Part shown: piece by piece, positions 21,999-34,600 of the stretch
How positions within the stretch are numbered: the first letter of the stretch is position 1
Layout: every line of letters begins with the position of its first letter
Assembly (NCBI RefSeq): GCF_047663525.1
Contig: NC_092600.1
Location: forward strand, 5,452,001-5,516,000
Source: Anas platyrhynchos
Lineage: Eukaryota > Chordata > Aves > Anseriformes > Anatidae
Direction of reading: 5' to 3'
DNA: 64,000 nucleotides
Made by a program: the position numbers and the translations under genes
The notes under the pieces: model-generated
The model's database searches: none
What the model was told of the DNA's origin: nothing
The model's input: only the letters and a program-made list of their open reading frames with translations

Positions 21999-24900
21999 AA
22001 ATGGGCTGGGGTGGGGGTTCTACTTTGTTGTTTTTTTTTTTTTAATTATTTCATGAAACATAAAACAACACTTGGACCAAAAAACCTGTGGCATTGAGGA
22101 GAGTTGCAGGCATTAGAGGTAAATGGTTGGTAAAGGGACTGGAGCTGCTTCTCAATGAGTGTTGATACACGGTGAAGGCGCACCAAGCAGGTCTGCAGGA
22201 GCAGTGCGCTTTATCCTGGTGTCTTTAAGGAGTCGCACGTCTGAACAGGTCAAACAAAATTGTGCGTGTCCTAGCCAGCCTTTCAGAAATCTCACTTGCA
22301 GTGTTCTAAAAATTAAAATTTTGAATTATTTAAGGATAATGTTCCACAGAAATAGTGCAGAAAGAAAGCAAGTAGTTGCAAAAATTGTTGTTTAGGGCTT
22401 AGTTTCCTACAGCTATTACTTGCAATCATTATTGTTCATAGCTTGACGTGCTATTATAGTACTGTCATCAAACGTCTGACTTTTTATTTGAGAAGAGGCT
22501 GTATGCACCTGAGTACGCTTGCAAGATGTTTTGAATTGTTTTTTTTTCCATCGCTGAAGCATGTGCCTGTACTCTCAATAAGCAAGTGATATTTCACGGT
22601 AAATATTTCTAGATGCTGGTGATAGATGAAAGAAAGTGTTAAAACCTGGCCAGTTAGTCTAGGTAGTCTTCTTAATAGATTGTAGTCTTTTAAGCTGCAG
22701 TTTGCACTCTGTTGTAGAGAGGCACAGTTCTTGGCTTATACCTTGCTGTGTTTAAAGGGGGAATTTCTTATGGGAGAACTTTTAAACTATAGTAGTTTTA
22801 ACATGAATTGTAAAGCCATTTACTTTGCACCTGTTTCTTCATAACTTATTTCCAAAGGTAGTTGTATTTAAATGAAGGCTTTGCTTCATGACAGCTCATC
22901 TAGTTTTCTTTGTTGTAAAAAGCAAAACTAACTTTTGAGATCAGTTCATTCCCCAAAGTTAGCAGTGACACAATGAGCACAAGACTTTGTCACTTCAGGG
23001 TAAAATGAGGAAAAAAGAATTTGGCTGAGAGGTGAGAAGTCCTTATCAGCAATAATAGCACAGGCAGCCTGGGAGAATACTTGTATCAGGGTTGCTCCGA
23101 TATCGAAGTCTCCCCCTTTAAATACTTTTTTTAATACTGGGTTATGAGTTTGATAATCCTTCTATAGACAGGTGGGTTTATTCCTTTAATATCCCTTGAA
23201 GCAGATGCTGGTTCCTCAGCTCAGCCCAAGGAGACCTCATCCATGGTGGGGTCAGTCTCAGAAAGGACAAACACCACAATGGGAGCAGGAAGTGTTCCAA
23301 AGTCCTTACTTTCTACCAAAAAAAAAAAAAAAAAAGAATCCCTTATCCACCAACAAACCACCTTGCCTTAACCTTTACTTTAAAATGAAAATAAAATTGA
23401 AAGCTTTTGTTTTAAATGCACAAATACCTCTTCCCTTTCTAAATCCACTTTTTTTTTTTCTTTGAGAACTCCTTTAAACTTTCTAACCAAACCCAGCATT
23501 GTGTTCTAAAAGCATTTTCCTTCAATGGACCGGCTTCTTTGGGTGTTTTCTGCACTGCAGAGATGTGAGAGGGTTTTTTTCCAGAGTGGGTGATGGAGAA
23601 GTGAAGGATAACATTGAATTCAAGGAAGGAAAATATTTTTACTGTATCTGCAGCTTCTTTATCAGACAATTTGCACTTTTAAAAACTGCTTTTTAACACT
23701 AATACTTTAACCCTTTCCAAATATGCATGGAACATGGTTTGTCCAGCACACTTATCTAGTGTGGATGAATTGCGCTCTGTTAAACAGATTTGATCTCGTG
23801 TCATGTTGAACTGTCAGTGAACAATGTGCATTGATCAGTGGATCCCACCGTTGAATAGAGGATAAAACTTCCCTGAAGCAGGCTTAATCCCTGGTAGAAC
23901 TTTTAACTAAGATTGTCTTTGGATGGGAAGACAAAAGTGGTAGTGACTTTGGTTGTTGACACTTGGGATATTTTCTAGAATAAGTAGTTGAGATGCAAAT
24001 AACTGATGCTAACTTTTCTTATACTGGCAATCAAAGCAAAGAGCTGGTGAGTTTGGTTTACTGTCAAACCAAACGCTGGTCCAAGGTAAGTGTCGTTAGA
24101 GTATCGGTAAATTAGCAATGGCAGGGGAAGAAGTGTTTGCTGTATTTTATTTTTTTTTAAGGGTTAACTTTGCACCAGTGTGCCTTCCCTTCCTGTTGGG
24201 GGTGCTTGGGACCTCATAATTTCAAGTGACATCCTTCAGTGTCACTGCTTCCACCCTCTTCTCCCTCTCCCTTCCCCCTTCGGTGACCCCCCCCCCACAA
24301 ACACTTGAGAGAAATAGCAGGGTAGGAGGATTCAGCTCTTCTTTCTTCCCTGTTTAGAGTGTGGTGAAATCTGCTACATTCTCCAGTAGGTTTTGCACAC
24401 AGACTTTGTTCTGAATAAGTCAAAATACAATCCATCCAGTTTTAATTTCTTAATCAGAGGAAGAGAACATCTGCTGTTTGCGTTGTTACTACCAAAAAGG
24501 CAATCCAGCTTAATGTCCAGGACGATGCAGATGTACTTTTTCCTCCACTGTTTCTGGAAGCTAAGGTGGATATTGCCCCATTTGCCAGAGGGTTTGTTCA
24601 GGAAGGCGTCGAGTTTTGTGACAGGGCCTTTTCACGGTACTGTTGAACTAAAATTAAGTGTGATTGTAGGCAAACTGGCTTACAATGCCCATTGGCCTTC
24701 GTATGTGAACTGGATCCAAACAGCATTTGACCTGGTAGAAGAAAACAGCCCTTGCTTCTGGTTTTGGTCCCTGTGCACGTAATGCGGTCAGACTGTTAAA
24801 AATCTGGTGTCACTGTAACAATACTGAAACAGTTCAATGGAAATGAGAACACGGTTTGGATGAAAGAGGTGCATGGGCAGGGCTGGGCTTTGCCCTTACG

Positions 24901-25460
24901 CCCTTTAACATGTAGCTGTCTAAATATGCACTTGGGCTTTCCATTTGCTGCAGCTTCAGAGCAATAAAATGTAGCTCCCCTGAACTGTACCTAGCCAGCC
25001 GCCCATGGCTTTATTTATAAACTGCGGTTCTGGTTGGGTAGGAAAGGTGAGAGTGTCACTGTGCAACATCCACTGCCTTCCAAAAACCACAATTCAATTG
25101 AAAAGGGTGCTCAAAATTTTGTTATACACATTTCCTTTGTGTAAATAAATGTTTACAATTTTATATTAAAGATTTGAATAAGAGTTAGATCTTCTGACTG
25201 TATATTTTTTACTTTTTATAGATTTTAAAACTATAATTCTTTATATATGTGTTTGGGGGGTATTATGGTAAGTTTTATGCTTGTAAATGGAGAACAGTTG
25301 AATTTGATGCTAACCTTTATGAATTTTTGTCATTGAAATGTATAAAGAGTCCATTAATCCCCTTATTCTTTTACTACAATTACTGGTGCACACCAAAAAA
25401 AGAAATCCTTCACTTCTGTTTTATCATTATAAAATAAATATTTTGCTAGTGTATTAAACA
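21999..25460 (+). other. MAML1: MAML1 3' untranslated region
   Basis: About 3.5 kb of AT-rich sequence follows the stop codon without another exon. Poly(A) signals AATAAA occur at 23390-23395, 24963-24968, 25144-25149 and 25433-25438; the last is followed by a GT-rich tract and is the likely principal site. A Pumilio-type element TGTAAATA (25140-25147) overlaps the third signal. A-tract at 23319-23335. The end is inferred from signals. Confidence 0.65.
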
Positions 25461-26245
25461 TACATGGTGTGACTTTATACGTTTGTGTGAGCTGAGCAGC
25501 AGGGGGTTCCGTGTTTTCCTAGCGAGATGGGTCCCTTTGTCCCAACACACCACTTTGGTCAGCCTCTTACAGAAGCTCAGATCTTTCTACTCTGTTTAAC
25601 AATTCTTACAGTTTTAGAAAGTCCATTTTGTCCAGGACTGGATAAAGAGGCCTTAAGAAGGCAGTCTGAAAACAAGGCTTTAAGCTACAATCACAATTTC
25701 TGGCCCTTTGTCTTTTTATTTATATATTTTTTAATGCAGCTTTAGGCCTTAAGCTAGAGAATGTGACTGCGGAGGTGGTGGTTATTAGCATTGCTTCACT
25801 CTTGTTTCTAAATTTGAAAGTGGGGATGTCAGCTACTCAGATGTGCAAAATCCCAGAGCTCTGAGTGTGCTCAGATTCCCTCAAAATAACGGGCCTTGGA
25901 GTTGGTTTCCTTGAGACTTGTGAGAGGAGAATGTTTGAAGTAGGCAGATTGTGTGTATGCACACACAACCCGAAACAAAACCAAAACAAAAACCACCAAA
26001 AACACCCCGAGAAATGAGACACAAACTGCAAGCGTGAGTTAATATTTCTGATCAAGGACCAAAATGCTGGCAGCAAGTTACACAAAGATTTTGGTTTAAA
26101 GTTGGCAAGGTCACGAAGCTGATACATGGAGCGGGTGGATTGAAGAGGCTGTGGGAAGTAACAGCGAAATAGGGTTTTCAGACCCTACTAGGTCTGAAGT
26201 AGGTTTTTCAGAGCCTCTTAAGTTGGACGTTTACATGTGATGGTT

Positions 26246-26350
26246 ACAGAATCACAGAATTTCTAGGTTGGAAGAGACCTCAAGATCATCAAGTCCAACC
26301 TCTAACCTAACACTAACAGTCCCCACTAAACCATATCCCTAAGCTCTCCC
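26246..26350 (-). repeat. CR1 LINE, truncated 3' fragment
   Basis: The + strand reads ACAGAATCACAGAATTTCTA, then GGTTGGAAGAGACCTCAAGA and TCATCAAGTCCAACC. This is the reverse complement of the well-known 3' end of avian CR1 (AGGTCTCTTCCAACC... followed by short ATTCTGTG-type repeats). The element is therefore on the minus strand and 5'-truncated, as most CR1 copies are. The following CTAACACTAACAGTCCCCAC segment belongs to the same consensus. Confidence 0.88.
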
Positions 26351-28519
26351 TAAGCTAGAAGCAAAGTGAAAATCTGTGGCTCTGTCATCATCCGGAGGAG
26401 TCGGCTTTCAGTGGAAGTGCGTTAGGGTGTTGGTGTGTTCTTGTTAACCAGCTATGGCTTGATGAATTACTTGAACATTTCAAAGCAATTCTCTTAAAAG
26501 TGAAGCATGCCACTCACAGCAAACACACACATTCAAATTACAAAATATACAAATTACAAAAAATACAAATAAAAATTACGTAGTATTTCCTGTTTGTCAA
26601 GGGTACCTTTTAACTGCTTATATCTAATCTCAAGTTTTAAACTACCATCTCAAATCTCTCTCCACAACCACAGATGCAGCAATAGTGATAAAGAAGAAAT
26701 TGAAAAGCGTGACAAGCTTCTTGCTAAGGCTGTGTTCATCTTACGGGTTACAGTAATTTCAAGCATCCTCCTGTGTAGGAAAAATTTTAGTCAGCTTTAA
26801 ACATTGAAGGACAATTCTCCAAGCATTGAAGTTGGGTTGGTGTCTCATTGTATGGCCATTGTGTGTAAGGCTCCAGCTCAGAGCATCAGGCGTTTTCACA
26901 TGGTGCTTTCTGAATTGCTTGAGTGTATTTCCTGTTCTTTTACAGCTTTGGGTTGTGTTTGGGGGAGGAGGAAACGTGTAACTTCAGAAGCTTGTAAAGA
27001 AGCAGAAGTGAGAAGGTAAATAATAATAATACCAAGCTGGGCTGCTCCTGGCCCGCGGGGATCTGCTAAGTTGTAGGAACTTCTGATTCATTGTCCCATT
27101 AAAAGTACTTCGCTGAATTCAATGTTGAGGAAATCAAATTTCCCAAACTGTCATCCTGTTAAGTGCATGTATGTGTTTTTCCAAAGATTTTACAGAGTCA
27201 GCGGCAGCTCGGGATCAGCCTCTGCTCAGAAACCAATCTTTTTTTATTATTGATTTGTTTTTCTTAAGTCTAACGTCAATCCATAATGAAAGTGTTTTCT
27301 AAAACCCAAACTGTTTGTTGAAATGATGTAAGTGGAAGTGGGCTTCTATTGACTATTGCTATATTTTACGTGTTTTGCCAGAAGAGTACCAACTGTATAT
27401 TCGAATAAGCTGACTTGGAAGTTTTCAACTTGATAAGCTGTCGCGGTGGGGTTTTGAGATGAAGATTCAAAGCAGAAGCAAGAACTTGCAGCATCCTGCT
27501 CGGGGGAGGTGGCAGGTCTGATCATCTCCTGTTGGTGCTGTGCACGAATTCTGTGCTGAGACTGTGTGAGCCTGTGGCTGCAGAGAGAGCAGCTCAGCCC
27601 TTTCCTGCAGCCTCTCTCAGTACGAAGTTAAAATTAAGGGAAAACCTTAGCTGATAATGAATTAAACGTTTTTTTTTTTTTTTTTCCTTTTTGATATTTG
27701 AAGCGGTATTTAAAATTTAAAGCTGGTATTTAAAATCAGAGTAGCCTTTTATCTATATTCTGAGTTTTAGAGCACATTTATAACTTTTTGAGCCAATGTG
27801 TATTTTGCCATTGTCACCCGGGAAGAGATTATTTAGGGCTATAAAATACTGCTGTTCTTTGAACTTCACATTTCACATTTATAATTCATTGTAATATTTT
27901 TGAGTAATTATTTTTATATCCTATTTGGCCACCCTTTCTGAACTGAGAACTTCTATCTTGTATTTTAGCCAGAAAAATATCAGTACTGCAGAATTTTAAA
28001 AACACCTGAAAACTACAAAAAAAAAGTCAGAAAAGGACTGTACTGTGTAAACTTACATTAATATTTAATAAGCTACACATCTGAATGCTCATCTGCATGT
28101 AGAATCCAGTAGTAATTAAGTTATTCCAGGTAAAGTCTAGAAAATCTTTCATGTGGTCAACTCTAGTACTTGGAATAGGAGCAGCAGACCAAGTCATGAA
28201 TCTTTAAACCCTTGCTAATATTTTTGTACCCTTGCACGTAATTTAGCTGCTTTAGAACTGATTAAAACTAGCAATAAAAGGCCTGGCATTTTTCCCATAA
28301 TCTTTCAATCGCTGGTAATAGATAAAGCAACCCGGGTACGAAATCGGTAGTTGCAAGAATTTCAGTTTGAGTGCAACAAAACTTGTGCTGCTCCATGGCT
28401 CAGTGCAGGGCACTCGGCTCTGACAGAGGTTGTCGGGTGGGTGCTTTGGGAAAGTTTGTGGCCAGGGGAGAGTTAACGGGCTGTGGAGGAAACGTGTCAC
28501 TGCAGGGCAAGAAGCTGGC

Positions 28520-28616
28520 TCCGCTGTAGAGCGTGCACTAGTGGGAGGGTGGGAGAGGGAAGCAGCGAGCAGCCCTGCTCCTGGTGCTCCATCCCTGCTC
28601 TGCTCCAGAGAGCACC
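28520..28616 (+). promoter_or_regulatory. LTC4S: LTC4S proximal promoter / 5' UTR (approximate)
   Basis: A GC-rich segment with G-rich GGGAGGG and GGGAGAGGG motifs (about 28541-28560) and no TATA box directly precedes the LTC4S ATG. It is consistent with a Sp1-type TATA-less promoter, as described for mammalian LTC4S. The start site cannot be located from sequence alone. Confidence 0.4.
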
Positions 28617-28674
28617 ATGAGAAATGAGATAGACCTGCTGGCCGCTGTCACGGTGCTGGGAGTCCTGGAGCAAG
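28617..28674 (+). CDS. LTC4S: LTC4S exon 1
   Basis: Nineteen codons plus one base (G) precede the donor gtaaat. The exon encodes the start of transmembrane helix 1. ATG context AGCACCATGA has C at -3 and A at +4, which is only moderate, but no other in-frame ATG lies nearby. Confidence 0.93.
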
Positions 28675-31600
28675 GTAAATGCCCTCAGGATCAGTAAGGT
28701 ATCAGTTAATTGTGCTTACCCATGTGGAACTTGGTTGTGTTTCGCTCGCAGGCTGTGTGGGATGGAAGGTGCTGATGTCCAGCAGGGGAAAATGATGCAA
28801 ATTGCTCGGCTGTTCAAGGTGGAAGTGTTAAGTGTGAGCAAGTTTATTTATTAGGGACCAAAATGATGTGCAAACCTCACAGCCGGCATTCTAGAAGGAG
28901 ACAAAACTTAAGTTTTACTTTTAAATGTAGAACAATTGGAGCAACTGAATGTTTGAATTATTCTGTGATGGAATTTTAGCAGGTAACTTGTAGTTTGGAT
29001 GGGTTGGAGGTAGGAGCCCAAACTAAAGGTGGGCTGGCTCACTGTTGAAGAGGTCAACGTGTGAGCCCGTATCAGAGATGTGTGGAAAGAGCATCCTGTG
29101 CACATGGGCTGCTTCTCTGTGAGCAATACTGTTAGGTGTCCAGCTCATACCCTGAGCAGATCACAAGACGAGCTGATGCCACACAGTAATTCGGAAACTA
29201 ACGCGAGCCCTTTTGGTTAGAAATAGATGCGAACATCCTCAAAGAAACTCTGAGTGAATCTTCTTAGTTGAAGTGGACGTGTCCATTTCAGCCTGCTCAG
29301 AAAGTAACAGCCCGGGCTGCTCCTATCTCAGCGGTGCTGCTGGGCTCTGTCCCTGTCGTGGCTTTAGCTGGGGGCAAAAGCAGCCCTGGGGCTGCAGGAG
29401 GGGGGTGCCCACCCTGCCCTGGGGACAGTGCCCCCCTTTTGTTCCTTTCTGTGTGGAAAGGTGGTTGTTTTTCTGCTGTTGTTTTTTGCTACTGAATGCA
29501 TTCACCTTAGAGCTGTTGCACCTCTTTGCTCACAGAGGGTTGGATGTGGTTCTCCGAGCAGCCTGATTTAGCTGTCAGGTGCTACATCTCTTAGGACAAG
29601 CACTATCTAAAACATGAACATGCTGCTTGAAGAAAGGAGTTCACAATTTCTGAACTATCAGTAATTTTCCTCAAACAATTTACTCGGTAGCTGACCCCTA
29701 AATAGCAGCTTCCTCTCAAATACATTTGTTTTATGAGAACTTTAAGAAAGGTTGCAGCCCTTGGCACTTCACACTTCCACACCATGCAAACCACGGATCG
29801 GTGTGAAGTCAGCAGACAAATAACAAGCAGGGCACCATCCACCTGTATTAGGTTGGACAAAGTAGCATGGTCTCTGCTTCGGAAGCCAGGGAGCAATTAC
29901 AAATTAAGAGGGTTCCTTTCCTTCCTCTCTGCAGTAAGAAATGTGTGTGCTAACATCACCTCGATGCAGAGCTGTGCAGTAGCTTCCCCTGCTTCTTCTG
30001 CAAGGCTATTCTGTATGTGGATTACAGATCTGAGATCGATTTTGAGAAGGCAGAGAAGTGGAACAGTGACACGCATGATACATACAAATGCTCTTCTGTC
30101 ACAGGTTACGTAGGAGACTTAATTTAATAGCTGGGCTTAGTAAAGGACTGGTCGATTTGTTGTTTTTCCTCCCTCATTTTTTTTTTCTGAGAGCGAACTG
30201 TTTCCACATTCTTCTAATTAATTTTCCCCTTTTTAATTTAGTTAGGATCAATTTAGCAAAGCTCTGAGCGCAGCGCTCCATCAGCGTGTGCTCTGGCCCT
30301 GGGCTGAGCGCTGTGCCTGGGATCAGAACGCTGCTGCCAGGCTTAGTTCTTTTTTTCCCTTTTTAGTATGGCTTCAAAGGAAATAAAGCTTATGCAATGT
30401 CACCGTCTGTCAGTCCCCGTAGAGCTTGTTTGCCAGGATCATTCAAATGTGATAGAGATATCAGCCATAATAAGGTTAGACAAGTTTGTGGACATAATCA
30501 AATAGAGAACGGAGCTCCTGCTGATGTTCCTCACTGGGAATAATGTGAAGGGAGAGCTCAGCCCCTAGGAGCCACTTGGGAATCCACACAGGGGTTTAAT
30601 TTGAAGACACGAGCCATGGAAAGCCTGTCTGAAGGCTTCTGCAGAGCAGATTGATCGCTCTTCCCTATTAGTCCTTTCTGAAAGGTTTTGTGTGATGTGG
30701 TTTTTCAGCACCTCATTCTGAGGATTGCTGCTTTTGGAGGGTGAATCTTCATCCTGGCACTCCGCCATACACCAGGTTTGGAAGACAGCCAGCCATGCTC
30801 CAAAATGCTCTCACTCCTCTTGGGTATTCCATGTGTTATCCATCTCCAAGCATAAGGGATCTTGCAGGAATTGCTTGTCTACAGGGGCAAATACTCAAAC
30901 AAGACGTTAAGCATAGAATTGATGGAGAGTTTGGGCTTAAAGCATAGAACTGATGGAGAGTTTGGGCTTAAAATAATTCCTAAAGTGCTCGTGGGTCTGA
31001 AGAATGCTCCGTTAAGCCTTGGCAGAGCTGCATGGGGTGCAGTACCTTTACCTTGCTGCATTTCCTGGGAGGAGTCTGGGATAAGACCCGAAAGCATAAA
31101 ATATCTGTGTAGGAGAGGTGTGCTTGTCTGATGGGAAGAGGTAACGAGATGGATCACACTTCCATAATCGTTTATCAGCACTCTGCCAGCCACCGCTGCC
31201 TAGCAGGCTGTGCACTACTGCAGCCCTCTCTGGTCTGCAGAGCGGATATGGTGTTGAGCAGAGGGAGAGCGATATCCTCACCCACAGCCTTTATCAAGAT
31301 GCTGCAAACAAATCGGGGGGTGGGGAAGTGTCTTTGTTTCTCCTGCCTTCCTCTCCAGCACCAGCTGTGCCATCGCATGCTGTGTGGAAGACACTGGAAC
31401 GTGCATATCCTGAAATGGATAATAGGGTGTTTAATACTCAGGTCTCATAGCATCAGGTTATTTACATTTCTCATTCCCTTTTCCTCTACATATGTTCCAG
31501 TGCTTTTCTGCAGGCGTGCATGGATCTCTCATCCTTAATCTTGCAACATCTGTCTCTACTTTCCTCTCTCTGTCCTGCTGCTCTGCTTTTATCCTCTTTC

Positions 31601-34600
31601 TTAGAATAAGACAGTCCACAGCACAGTCCTTGCAGACTCCTTGTCTGCCTTTGCAGTGCCCTGTTAGTGTATGCTACATCAGGACCTTGCTAATCCAAGT
31701 GACTTGCTTAGCAGCATGCTGCCTCAGCCACCAAAGTAATTGTTTTTATAATTTAATTTTCTCCTATATGAAAATCCTCAATTTCCATGAAAGCAAAATG
31801 TAGTAGTTCACCTAAAAAAAAAAAAAAATAATATATGAAACATAATAAGCCCCTGTGAGAATAACATCCATCAAATAGTGAAATGGTCCAAATCTTCATG
31901 TTAACAACTTTTCATCATTGTGAAGTGACTTTTGACGTCCCCAACAAATGCACAAAGGAGCGTTGTAGCAGACACCACGATGATGCCTTGGCCTGTGTTT
32001 GGTGCAGGCTCACAGTGGTAGTTGGCAGTGCTTAAACTCCTCAAACTGCCTCCTGCCTTGGGGCTACCCTGCAGGAATGAAGAGGAAGAAATAATTGCCT
32101 TATAATGCCATAATTATGAGCATCTCTAGTTGACTAATGATAGCCCAGTGCTTCCTGGCTTGGGTGCTGCTCTGTGCTGGGGTGCCATCCTTGTACAAAA
32201 GCCTTGTGCCTCTCAGGAAGTGTTGTATGTTCCTGTGAGACTGGCTGAGGGTGTACTAATGTCCTAAATCCAGAGTGCATGATAAAACATAAGAAGAATA
32301 GCTCTGTGATGGGCTGGAGGGGGGGAGTCCATGAGCTTTTGATGTGCCGGCCTTCCTGCAGGGCCAGGCTGGGTGTGATGCTATGCAAAGTGCCCTCCAG
32401 CACATCAGCTCTGTGCCACACGTGCTCTGTGTGGCTAACCAAATCTGGATTTACATCCAGTTCGAGCAGGAGGTAATGGCACTCTTATTTCCAGTCAGGT
32501 GTGACAGCCCCGGACTGTGAACCCAGTGGTACTGGCCATTTTCCTCTAACCGCTTGCTTGATTCCAAACCAGATAAAGCTTGGCTAAACAAAACACTGCC
32601 AGACTGTTACCTTTTGTGTGTTATTCTTTTTTTTTTTTTTTTAGCCTATTTTACGCTGCAAGTGATCTATGCTCGGCGGAAGTTCAAGATCTCTCCTCCA
32701 GAGACAGCAGGTCACCCTGAATTCGAGCGGATCTTCAGGGCTCAGTAAGATTTTGACCTGTTCATGGTGACTGCATCTAGATATGACCTGAGTCAAATGT
32801 GACTACCAGGAAAGACCAAAGTCACTTTTTCACTTATTTCTGCTGATACTAGACTTTCTTTCATGCTTTGCATGCAGATGTAGAATTATGACAGCCAAAG
32901 CAGCGAGCAAGTGCCTTGCTTGGGCTGGTTTTTGTTTTCAGCACTTCGGCTGGAGTGTTTCTGTCCATGACAATCCTCATTCTGCTCTCATGAGAGGCAG
33001 CCAAATTAAAAATTAATGGCTGTATGGAAGAGGTGTTGAGCATCAATGCATTACAATCATTAAGTTTAATATTAATGTTGGCTCCAAAATGAGAATAGCT
33101 GAAGCTGTATTAATAACCTGATGTTTACTTGCATGTTTTTGCTGTTGAATTGAAGCAAAGGATCCTGCTGGCAGAACCAGCTATGAGGACTTTTTTTTTT
33201 ATTTTCTTACTATTTTTTTTTTAAGTCCTTGTACTGTGAAAGTCAGCACTTGTGGGCCCATGCTGAGGGCTGTTTCTTTTTCCTCTGTTTCTATGGAGTG
33301 AGAAATGCTGGGGCTAAACTGGAAACGTTTACAGATCCCTTCAGCTTCCAGCAAGCACCAGCTCCCATCTTTCATCTCAGTCGTGCTGTTTCGTAAGCAG
33401 CTGAAAGGAATTGGCTGGAGTGGCTTTCAACGATAGTTTGAGCACGGCGGTAAATTCTGAACAAAGCTGATGCATTTCCCTGCCAGCAGGCAGGAAACAT
33501 TTGTGGAGTGGCAAAAACACTCGCTTGGGCCTTTTGTGATGCACTGAAAGGCCAACCTGTGTGGGAGGCATCAGTCTCTTCTAGCTGGGTAGCCGCCGGT
33601 GTGGCTTTTAAAGGAATGCTGAGAAGCTCCATTACAGTCTGTGGTGGAGGTGACCTCAGAACTGGGGCTGGAGAAGGTATTTCTTCCTAGTGTATTTCTT
33701 CATTTTTTTTTCCTCCATTCTTTTCCCTGTGGAAAAGGATGCAAATGGATAATTTGTTTTTATATCTTCCAAAAAAAAAGTGTGTGTGTGGGAGGTATTG
33801 ATTTATTACTTATGGAAACCTGGCAGCCTCCTCTTGCTCAGGCTCTAACTACATTTGCAGTGTAGGTTTCTTCAGACTTTCCAGCTCCCAGTCTGGCTCC
33901 ATTCCCTGAGACTCAGTGACTTCTTGGCCAAATTTAAGATTAGATTGCTTAGGGCATTGTAAAAAGTAGAAAAAAAAAATAAGCAGCAGAAAGGCATCGT
34001 CTCTCACAGCGGCAGCTCCCAGCACCCGGCAGTCCCTTCTTGCCTGGCTTCTCCTCCAGGAGAGGCAGCGAGTGTCTGCATGGCCCCAGCTGTGCCCTTC
34101 TCCTGGAACAGCACCATGGTGCCAGGGGTCTCTCCTTCAGCCTGATCTGGTGTGTATGTGAAGCTCACCTCTGCCTCTGATGTGTGCAGGTGCTGGGTTA
34201 ACTCCCCTCCACTTCTCACAGGGTGAATTGCTCCGAGTACTTCCCGATCTTCATCTCGCTCCTCTGGGTTGCTGGGATCTTCTTCCATCAAGGTAAGGGG
34301 AAATGAAACAACCAACCAAACAAAAAAAGAATGTGCAGATGGACAAATCCCAATATAAATCCCAGTGTGACTCAGAGGTGCCCTCTCTGTACCAAGAGGC
34401 AGTTGCTCAGGGAAAGCGAAGCTCCCCCTTGGCCCTGAAGGGATTCAGTGGGATGGACTGCGGAGTGCTCTGCCTCCAGCATGCTATTTGGTGGAGATGT
34501 TCCTATGGTGGCAGCAGCAGCCCCTGCTCCTTCGCTAGGGCCCAGCCAAGCCCTGCGGTGTTTTCCTTGGAAAAGTCAGGCCAGGGCCAGGAGTGGTGTG

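Larger units (their letters stand above)
25461..28616. other. Intergenic spacer MAML1-LTC4S
   Basis: This 3.1-kb AT-rich spacer contains one CR1 fragment (26246-26350), an A/C-rich patch (25970-26005), a short imperfect repeat of CAAATTACAAAA units (26535-26579) and poly-T at 27670-27685. No exon is recognised. The last ~200 bp become GC-richer and should hold the LTC4S promoter. Confidence 0.6.
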
